Of a DNA stretch of 14,514 nt, positions 1 to 5,370 are shown piece by piece (within the stretch, counting starts at the first letter, position 1; every line of letters begins with the position of its first letter). The stretch is taken from the NCBI GenBank assembly GCA_003454835.1, contig DMTA01000189.1:1-14514 (forward strand). The letters are read 5' to 3'. Under the pieces are notes generated by a model, which worked only from the letters and a program-made list of their open reading frames with translations, did no database searches and was not told the DNA's origin. A program made the translations under genes and the position numbers. This DNA is from Achromobacter sp. Its GTDB lineage: Bacteria; Pseudomonadota; Gammaproteobacteria; Burkholderiales; Burkholderiaceae_B.

Positions 1-7
1 GATACAA

Positions 8-110
8 GGTGTCTGACACCCCTACGAGACCGCCTTCGCATTGCGAACACGTAACTGGGGAGTCAGACACCGACCCACATCGTCTTAGATTCAGCCGATG
101 TCAGACACGC
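8..110. repeat. Cluster of three GGTGTCTGACACC-type palindromes
   Basis: A perfect palindrome, GGTGTCTGACACC, lies at 8-20 (six-base arms around one central base). A right-hand copy, GTCAGACACC, lies at 62-71, and TGTCAGACAC at 99-108. A second small palindrome, TTCGCATTGCGAA, sits at 35-47 between the first two. The same motif recurs at 10499, 10551 and, degenerate, at 10590 with nearly the same spacing. This resembles a REP-type interspersed palindromic element; the alternative is an array of protein-binding sites. The cluster may extend left of the window. The motifs are seen directly; the REP label is inference. Confidence 0.6.
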
Positions 111-142
111 GGAAGGGTAAAATGCCCTTTCCCGCACTTCAC

Positions 143-164
143 GCGCCCCGCCCCAGCGGGGCGC
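143..164 (+). terminator. GC-rich hairpin just before the methyltransferase start
   Basis: Perfect nine-base arms (143-151 and 156-164) enclose the loop CCCA, and the hairpin is followed by TTTGCCTTT. The form is that of a rho-independent terminator with an interrupted T tract, probably for a gene left of the window. It ends only 13 bases before the ATG at 178. A TAAAAT box at 118-123 lies upstream, so if that acts as a -10 element the hairpin would be inside the leader of the methyltransferase mRNA. No good -35 box is visible, so that reading is weak. Confidence 0.6.
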
Positions 165-177
165 TTTGCCTTTCCCC

Positions 178-1026
178 ATGTCCGAAAAAACTCACGACAT
201 CCGCCCCGGCCAGTCGATCGAACTGCTCAAGGCCCTGCACATCCTGACCCGCGATGGCAAGATGAACCAGGACAGCCGCCGCAAGCTCAAGCAGGTCTAC
301 CACCTGTTCCAGTTCATCGAGCCGCTGCTCAAGGATGTCCAAGCGCAACGCGGCGCCGTCACCCTCGCCGACCACGGCGCGGGCAAGTCGTATCTGGGAT
401 TCATCCTGTACGACCTGTTCTTCAAGGAGCAGCCCGAAGCGCTGAAGAACGGCTCGCATATCTACGGCATCGAAACGCGGGAAGAACTGGTGAAGTCGTC
501 AGAGGAACTGGCCAAGCGGCTGGGCTTTGGCGGCATGTCGTTCCTGAATCTGTCGGTGGCAGAGTCGATCACCTCGAACAAGCTTCCCGCGTCGATTGAC
601 GTCGTCACCGCCCTGCACGCCTGCAACACCGCCACCGACGACGCGATTCATTTTGCGTTGGAGAAGAAGGCCAAATACATCGTGGTCGTACCTTGCTGCC
701 AGGCGGAAGTGGCTTCGGTACTGCGGAAAAACAAGGCAAAGGCGCTGGCTGATCCGCTGGCGGAAATCTGGCGGCATCCGCTGCATACGCGGGAGTTTGG
801 TAGCCAGATTACGAATGTGCTGCGCTGCCTGCAGCTTGAGGCGCATGGCTATCAGGTCAGCGTGACCGAACTGGTCGGCTGGGAGCACTCGATGAAGAAT
901 GAGCTGATCATTGCGCAACACAAGAATCTGCCGACCCGCAAGCCGGCTGAGCGGCTGACGGAGATGTTGGAGCGGATCGGGTTGCAGGAGTTGAAGGATC
1001 GGTTTTTCTTGCCGCAAGTTGCATAA
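178..1026 (+). CDS. SAM-dependent methyltransferase, PF13679 (Methyltransf_32)-like
   Basis: This is a 282-residue predicted cytoplasmic class I methyltransferase. Motif I, the SAM-binding glycine loop, is DHGAGKSYLGF at residues 65-75. ALHACNTATDDAI at 145-157 and VVPCC at 170-174 match the pattern 'LHACG...VPCC' of the METTL25/TRMT13-like PF13679 group. The substrate cannot be told from the sequence; related proteins act on RNA or protein. The ATG at 178 is chosen over an in-frame TTG at 166, which lies immediately after the hairpin stem. No Shine-Dalgarno sequence is visible before either, because the preceding bases are the hairpin tail. The SMI1/KNR4-like gene starts 24 bases after its stop, so the two may be co-transcribed. 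Confidence 0.8.
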   Translation: MSEKTHDIRPGQSIELLKALHILTRDGKMNQDSRRKLKQVYHLFQFIEPLLKDVQAQRGAVTLADHGAGKSYLGFILYDLFFKEQPEALKNGSHIYGIETREELVKSSEELAKRLGFGGMSFLNLSVAESITSNKLPASIDVVTALHACNTATDDAIHFALEKKAKYIVVVPCCQAEVASVLRKNKAKALADPLAEIWRHPLHTREFGSQITNVLRCLQLEAHGYQVSVTELVGWEHSMKNELIIAQHKNLPTRKPAERLTEMLERIGLQELKDRFFLPQVA

Positions 1027-1050
1027 CAGTCGAAATAACCACCTGCAACA

Positions 1051-1605
1051 ATGGATTTCCCCCACTACCTTGATCGTCTCCGTGAAATTTGCGACGCGCA
1101 CGGGCATACGCTAAACCTCAAACCGGGTGCCGCGGATTCGCAGGCGAAAGCGGTGGAGGCGGATCTTGGCTTCCCCATCGCAGCGGACCTCAAGCAGGCT
1201 TGGCTACTGGCCAATGGGGCCGAGCGCGATGCGCCGGTATTCATGCGGCCCGGCTACCTGACAGCCTATGATTTTTTGACGCTTGAAGCAGCAATGGCCA
1301 AGCGATCCGGTATGGCGGATCGAGCGCCGCGATATGCAGGATTCGATGAACCTGAGCCGAGAGATCGGCGCATCAGGGAAGGCTGGTTTCACGATGGCTG
1401 GTTACCCTTCGCCAGCTTTGGCGGCGCAACGCTGATGCTGATGGTCGACCATTCGCCGAGCGAGGCCGGCACGCCGGGGCAGATCATCGCATTTACCCAT
1501 GACCCGGACCAGATCACATGGGTGGCGCCGAGTTTTGCGGCGCTGTTGACGCGGTCAATCGCCGAGATCGAGGCCGATCCGGAGGAGTTTCTTGGGGACT
1601 ATTAA
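1051..1605 (+). CDS. SMI1/KNR4 family protein
   Basis: This 184-residue soluble acidic protein has no signal peptide or membrane segment. The family pattern is visible: an acidic helix then a 'DLGFPIAADLKQAWLLANG' stretch at about 38-56, an aromatic YDFLTLE segment at 73-79, WLPFASFGG at 117-125, and a C-terminal helix ending near residue 175. SMI1/KNR4 (SUKH) domains in bacteria are best known as immunity proteins of polymorphic toxins, although many stand-alone members have no known partner. No toxin gene sits next to it; the DUF4157 protein is 9 kb away. Its upstream neighbour ends 24 bases earlier. The ribosome binding site is weak. The immunity role is inference from the family. Confidence 0.75.
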   Translation: MDFPHYLDRLREICDAHGHTLNLKPGAADSQAKAVEADLGFPIAADLKQAWLLANGAERDAPVFMRPGYLTAYDFLTLEAAMAKRSGMADRAPRYAGFDEPEPRDRRIREGWFHDGWLPFASFGGATLMLMVDHSPSEAGTPGQIIAFTHDPDQITWVAPSFAALLTRSIAEIEADPEEFLGDY

Positions 1606-1646
1606 GACGGGAAATCGATGAGCCCCCACGAGACTGAGTGCGCGAA

Positions 1647-1979
1647 ATGCTGATGATCCTTATCTTCCCCCTTGCATTCGTGTGCGTCCTGGCGACCTGG
1701 CTAGCGTGTGTTGCAAAGGGACGCTCGGTAAAAGCAGCGCCGCCCGCGCTTTCCGCCGCTCTCGTGGCGTTGGTCGCTTGCTATGTCATGGGACTGCTGG
1801 TGATATCCATGGACCCATGGTTCGACGACAACGGCGTACCTGAATTCATCTCCTGGAAATATCGTTGGGCATGGGCGGCAGAGACCGCGGGCTGGCTCGC
1901 AATTGTCATCCTGCCTGCGGTTCTCGGACTTCGGGCAGCCTTCCTTTCGCGCGCTCAGCGTCAGGAAAGCCCCCGGTAA
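1647..1979 (+). CDS. Small membrane protein with three predicted helices
   Basis: I do not recognise the family. The 110-residue product has three hydrophobic segments (roughly residues 2-22, 33-55 and 77-100). The loop between the second and third is acidic and aromatic, and the tail is short and basic (RAQRQESPR), so the C-terminus is probably cytoplasmic. The ATG at 1647 is preferred; an in-frame GTG at 1638 and an ATG at 1653 are alternatives, and none has a clear Shine-Dalgarno sequence. The gene starts 41 bases after the SMI1/KNR4-like stop and may share its transcript. It converges on the minus-strand membrane gene ending at 2039, with about 60 bases between them. Confidence 0.6.
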   Translation: MLMILIFPLAFVCVLATWLACVAKGRSVKAAPPALSAALVALVACYVMGLLVISMDPWFDDNGVPEFISWKYRWAWAAETAGWLAIVILPAVLGLRAAFLSRAQRQESPR

Positions 1980-2038
1980 CCAGCGCGGAGCAAACGTCTC
2001 CGTGCATCTCTCAGCGCAAGACGGATCGTTCTTTTCTG

Positions 2039-3187
2039 TCAGGTTGTTTGGAGGTGCACGCCGTCGGATCGGCTGCGGCTCTCCGCCAAATCGTTCAATT
2101 GGTCTTGAACCATGCCCATTGCAATGGGCGGAAACACGACACACCACATATTGAACCGTTTCATGGATCGACGGCTGGACGAACCGCGCTGGGACGACGC
2201 ATCTCGCACAGCGCTGCCCAGCGACCACAGGAGGAGTGGTGCAGACACCGGCGCCAGCAGAAAAAACAGAGCGCCAGCACGCGGGGTGAATAGTTTCGAC
2301 GACGGGTGGACGAAAGCCATTTCGCCAAAAATCCGGTAGAACCAACGGGTTGATGCGATCAAGCCCACGGCGAATGCGGCGGTCAGGCCAACTAGGACTA
2401 AGAAGAGCACCGGAATGCCGAGTGCGATGAGGAAAATTTGTGGTGGCCAAATACTTCCTAAGGCCATCCCGACACCCGCGGCCGACCAAAGCAAAACGCC
2501 AACCCATCTTACGTTTTTACCGCGACGATGTTCGGGCTTGAGCGGACAGTATCGCGCTTTCGGGGGAGCATCAAATCCTGTCCGAACCGTTAACAGCAGG
2601 ACTAGTGCAATCCCCATTGCGATTGCGCTAACTAATACCCCATAGCCGGCGGTAATGAATTCATAGACGAATCCGGCCTGACTGAGGCCTGCATAATAAT
2701 GAATCATTTCACTAACCGATACCACGACAAAGGCGCTTCCAAATGCATAGCGATCGACCGCTACGCTGGCAACCATGAGCGTAAGAGCAAATAAGAAAGC
2801 CGTTCTCATCATGCTCCCACTGAACTTCATAAAAGACAAAGTCAGAGCTTCGAGAAGGTTGTCAACCGGCGCGTCCACGCTCAGCCAAACAGCCAGATAG
2901 CCGGCCATGCATATCGCGGACAGCAGAATCATGCGCGGTATCGTCCTGGTGCTCGCGATCAGCATGCCGAGGAGGAAACCGGAGATGGTTCCGGCTTGAG
3001 CCAACTGTTCCGCTGAGTCGGACGAGAAAAGCATTGCGTAAGGAAAAGGACGGATCCGAGGCGTCGATTCCATGAATACGGCGAATGCAAACGCCGTAAG
3101 CATCCAAACGACGATTAACGCCCAAAAGCGGTATGTACTGGCGAGGTCCGCGAACGTCCAGCGCACGGAAGCTGATTCTGATTTCAT
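2039..3187 (-). CDS. Polytopic membrane protein, downstream tandem paralogue
   Basis: This 382-residue integral membrane protein has about nine or ten hydrophobic segments. The N-terminus is RWTFADLASTYRFWALI at residues 9-25. A basic cytoplasmic-type loop lies at about 192-216, and the C-terminal block has SSKLFTPRA at 286-294 and CVVFPPIAMGMV at 339-350, followed by a charged tail. It is a paralogue of the gene at 3376-4497: the first 25 and last 100 or so residues are nearly the same, while the middle differs strongly. The ATG at 3187 aligns with the paralogue's start; a GTG at 3196 is the alternative. Base composition is visibly poorer in G and C than the flanking genes, which may mean transfer. 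I do not recognise the family. The first half could be a transporter-like bundle, but no diagnostic motif is present. Confidence 0.7.
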   Translation of the reverse strand: MKSESASVRWTFADLASTYRFWALIVVWMLTAFAFAVFMESTPRIRPFPYAMLFSSDSAEQLAQAGTISGFLLGMLIASTRTIPRMILLSAICMAGYLAVWLSVDAPVDNLLEALTLSFMKFSGSMMRTAFLFALTLMVASVAVDRYAFGSAFVVVSVSEMIHYYAGLSQAGFVYEFITAGYGVLVSAIAMGIALVLLLTVRTGFDAPPKARYCPLKPEHRRGKNVRWVGVLLWSAAGVGMALGSIWPPQIFLIALGIPVLFLVLVGLTAAFAVGLIASTRWFYRIFGEMAFVHPSSKLFTPRAGALFFLLAPVSAPLLLWSLGSAVRDASSQRGSSSRRSMKRFNMWCVVFPPIAMGMVQDQLNDLAESRSRSDGVHLQTT

Positions 3188-3220
3188 GAATGGCACAGGG
3201 TGGTTGTAAGAAGATGCCTG

Positions 3221-3266
3221 TATGAAACCACTGCGCCAGTCACTACGGAAATAAGTCGCCTTCGAA
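3221..3266 (-). repeat. Upstream element, copy 1 (duplicated at 4756-4801)
   Basis: This 46-bp segment is identical to 4756-4801 at 40 of 46 positions by eye, with no gap. It includes TACGGAAATAAG and TATGAAACCA. It lies about 34 bases upstream of the ATG at 3187 on the minus strand, so it probably belongs to the promoter or leader of that gene. No convincing -35/-10 pair can be assigned. Confidence 0.7.
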
Positions 3267-3323
3267 AATGGTGGACGCCGCCTTTAGACTGAGCTGTCGG
3301 CAAGGCGTGACCTTTGCCACTCG

Positions 3324-3349
3324 CGCACCCCGATCGACAGCGGGGCGCG
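3324..3349 (-). terminator. Hairpin between the two membrane paralogues
   Basis: Read on the minus strand, a nine-pair stem (one G-U pair) with an eight-base loop begins 27 bases after the stop of the upstream paralogue (3376). No T tract follows on that strand, so it is a weak intrinsic terminator or an mRNA-stabilising hairpin. On the + strand it is followed by GGGCTTT but has an A-C mismatch. Confidence 0.45.
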
Positions 3350-3375
3350 GGCTTTACGAAAGAGGAAACTTGTTG

Positions 3376-4497
3376 CTAGGTGGCTTGTTGTGAAGATTCG
3401 GAATCAGAGTCGGCTTGGCCCTCTGCCAATTCATTCATCTGTTCCTGCACCATGCCCATGGCGACCGGCGGAAACACGACGCACCACGCATTGAACCATC
3501 CCATGGATCGGCGGTTTGAAGAAGGTCGCTGCGCTCTGGCCTCACGAAGAACGATGCCCAGCGTTAACAGAAGGATGGGAGTGGCGAGCGGCGCCAACAG
3601 GAAAAACACTAGCGCCGCTCTCGGCGTGAACAGTTTCGAAGATTGGTAGATATACGCCACTTCGCCATGAATGGAGTAGATCCAGTAAGCTGACGCAACT
3701 AACCCAATCACTAACGCAACCAACAGTGGCGTGCTCCAGTATAAGAATGGGTTCAGGGGTATTGGCGCCAGCACGCCCAGCCAGGTCACCGCACCAATGG
3801 CGAGCCAGGGCAAGGCAGTGAGCACGGATACGGTAGCCCCAACCCGCGTTTGCGGTTTGCGCGGCCGGTGCCGGATCGCGGGTGCTTCGTCGAACAGGCG
3901 GCAACGCGCCGATGCCAGAGATAACAACGCGAGCGTCAAAGCCGCAATGCCCACCAGCATCGCAGTGCCATCGTTACCAATCGTGCTGACGATGCGCAAA
4001 GCGGCATGCGTAATTCCCGAGTCGTTAATCCTTTCGAATACGGTCAATAAAGCGAATGCGGCAGCAAACGCGAACCGGTCGGTCATCATCCCTGCAAGAT
4101 AGACTGCTATTGCAAAGGCGAGAGCCGACCTGACGACTTGCCCGAAAAAAAGCAAAGCCATGCCAACCCCGACTCCCAGACTCGGCAAGGCTAGCCAAGC
4201 AGCGACATGGCAGACCACACATACCGCAACAAGCGCAGCTAGACATTTTGTTGTCTTGGTGCGCACGAGCAACATGCCGAGCAGAAGTCCAAAGGCGTTT
4301 CCACTAAACCAGATGTGAAAAAAGAAATCTCTCGAAATAAACGTCGCATCTTCGAATGATGGGAGTGAAGGCAACGTGTAGACGAACATCGCCACCCCAA
4401 ACGCCGCAGCATTAAGAGCGCCGATCAGCGCCCAAAATCGATATGTACTGGCAAGGTCCGCGAACGTCCAGCGCATGGCAACAGGTTCTGATTGCAT
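3376..4497 (-). CDS. Polytopic membrane protein, upstream tandem paralogue
   Basis: This 373-residue integral membrane protein has about ten hydrophobic segments. RWTFADLASTYRFWALI (residues 9-25), SSKLFTPRAALVFFLLAP (286-303) and the C-terminal CVVFPPVAMGMV (339-350) are shared with the gene at 2039-3187; the middle is divergent. The open frame extends upstream to 4557, but that extension would be translated through a terminator hairpin and its T tract. The ATG at 4497 gives MQSEPVAMRW, matching MKSESASVRW of the paralogue, so it is preferred. The Shine-Dalgarno sequence is weak. The sequence between the conserved upstream element and this start is 223 bp longer than in the paralogue. Function is unknown. 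Confidence 0.7.
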   Translation of the reverse strand: MQSEPVAMRWTFADLASTYRFWALIGALNAAAFGVAMFVYTLPSLPSFEDATFISRDFFFHIWFSGNAFGLLLGMLLVRTKTTKCLAALVAVCVVCHVAAWLALPSLGVGVGMALLFFGQVVRSALAFAIAVYLAGMMTDRFAFAAAFALLTVFERINDSGITHAALRIVSTIGNDGTAMLVGIAALTLALLSLASARCRLFDEAPAIRHRPRKPQTRVGATVSVLTALPWLAIGAVTWLGVLAPIPLNPFLYWSTPLLVALVIGLVASAYWIYSIHGEVAYIYQSSKLFTPRAALVFFLLAPLATPILLLTLGIVLREARAQRPSSNRRSMGWFNAWCVVFPPVAMGMVQEQMNELAEGQADSDSESSQQAT

Positions 4498-4530
4498 AAG
4501 TACCGCCAAGTTCGAATTTGAGAAAATGCC

Positions 4531-4561
4531 AAAAAAAAAGGCCGTGACTTTCGCCACGGCC
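4531..4561 (-). terminator. Strong rho-independent terminator in the leader of the membrane gene
   Basis: On the minus strand, GGCCGTG (4561-4555) pairs perfectly with CACGGCC (4546-4540). The apical part has one mismatch, one further pair and a four-base loop, and nine T residues follow (4539-4531). It ends only 33 bases before the ATG at 4497 and lies downstream of the conserved element at 4756-4801. There is no minus-strand gene between the two, so it either ends a short non-coding transcript or acts as an attenuator of the membrane gene. Confidence 0.85.
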
Positions 4562-4681
4562 CTAGATAACGGCTAAATGCGTCACCCTACCTATGCCCCA
4601 ACTTTGAACGCGAGTTAGCCGCCGCTGTTTTATCCAAATTACTGGCCGCAGACCATCATGAACTCTGAAGCTGCCGTTCTA

Positions 4682-4697
4682 CAGCGAGCGCTCGCTG
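4682..4697. repeat. 16-bp perfect palindrome
   Basis: CAGCGAGCGCTCGCTG reads the same on both strands with no spacer. It lies inside the 223-bp segment that the paralogous upstream region lacks. It could be a dimer-binding operator; as RNA the arms would fold poorly without a loop. Confidence 0.5.
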
Positions 4698-4729
4698 GAA
4701 ACGGAATATGGATTTAGCAGCGTTTCCAC

Positions 4730-4752
4730 CTGCAGCACATCGAATGCTGCAG
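4730..4752. repeat. Inverted repeat CTGCAGCA-N7-TGCTGCAG
   Basis: Perfect eight-base arms at 4730-4737 and 4745-4752 are separated by seven bases. The repeat lies next to the conserved upstream element (4756-4801) and marks the upstream edge of the extra 223-bp segment. It could be an operator or a leader-RNA hairpin. Confidence 0.5.
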
Positions 4753-4755
4753 GCG

Positions 4756-4801
4756 TATGAAACCACCGCGCCATTCATTACGGAAATAAGACTACTTCGA
4801 A
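4756..4801 (-). repeat. Upstream element, copy 2 (duplicated at 3221-3266)
   Basis: This second copy of the 46-bp element matches copy 1 at 40 of 46 positions. Here it is about 259 bases upstream of the ATG at 4497 rather than 34. Retention of the element in both copies suggests a shared promoter or regulator site rather than chance. Confidence 0.7.
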
Positions 4802-5304
4802 TTTTTGAGGAAAACTGGCTGACGGCTTGTCATGGGCGATCGGCTTTGGAGGGATAACTCGCCGAACGCGTTATTCAAAATGCGAGCATTTGGATATTCT
4901 GGCCATCGCGCCGCCGCGCGGCTGATGCGAGAAAAGAAGACACCCCACTCTCAATCACCGCCCCGACGGATCCAGGACTTCCCAGGAGGTGTCCCATCAG
5001 CGCAATGCGAGTGACCGTGGCCGGCTGATCACTTAATTCCCGCCGTGTTCTGCCGTAACCCATTCGGAAATGTCCAATGGGGCAGGCGGTCGGTGCAACC
5101 AGGAACCCGCCCCTCTGCAAACTCCTGAATTCCGTCCCTCGCTCAAGACCTTCCGGAAAGTCGGCCCCAGGAAGTCACTGCGTGAAGTTCCGACGGAACG
5201 ACCGAGCACGATCCGCTAACGCCCGCCGGACCATGCGAGCGGCCTTCGACGTTGCATCGTCCGAGCCAACCGTCCACTTCCCAATCGGTGAGAGACGGCT
5301 ATTA

Positions 5305-5335
5305 CTAAAAAGACCTGAAGCAATCCCAGTTTTAG
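5305..5335. promoter_or_regulatory. Possible operator upstream of the autotransporter
   Basis: The inverted repeat CTAAAA (5305-5310) and TTTTAG (5330-5335) lies in the most AT-rich patch of this intergenic region, 35 bases before the proposed start at 5371. It may be a regulator site or part of the promoter. The arms are short, so the call is weak. Confidence 0.25.
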
Positions 5336-5370
5336 GGAGTGTTCGGTCACAAGAATCCGGGAAAGCCGTC

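Larger units (their letters stand above)
4562..5370. other. Gene-poor region between the membrane gene and the autotransporter
   Basis: No convincing gene is seen in about 800 bases. It holds a leader-like segment with two palindromes (4682-4697, 4730-4752), the second copy of the duplicated element (4756-4801), and a stretch from about 4830 to 5230 in which I see nothing recognisable. Ahead of the autotransporter start comes a patch richer in A and T at about 5290-5350. Short open frames here (for example 4832-5014 +) lack ribosome binding sites and recognisable products. Confidence 0.6.

Noticed and set aside
4498..4557. Upstream extension of the membrane protein to 4557
   Set aside because: It would translate through a terminator hairpin and T tract (giving an AFFFGIF stretch), and the paralogue has no counterpart; the start at 4497 aligns exactly.
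4714..4740. Eight-codon minus-strand leader frame with three Cys codons and one Trp
   Set aside because: No ribosome binding site precedes its AUG, and such short frames are expected by chance; noted only as part of the attenuator idea.
4511..4806. TTCGAATTT occurring at 4511 and 4796 as possible target-site duplication of the 223-bp segment
   Set aside because: The copies do not lie at the segment's edges (4531 and 4753), and TTCGAA is itself a short palindrome; no terminal inverted repeats are present.
4832..5014. 60-codon + strand open frame in the gene-poor region
   Set aside because: No ribosome binding site, no recognisable product, and composition typical of intergenic sequence.
4875..5120. 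81-codon minus-strand open frame
   Set aside because: The product looks like a random frame (mixed Arg/Gly-rich residues, no motif) and no ribosome binding site is seen.
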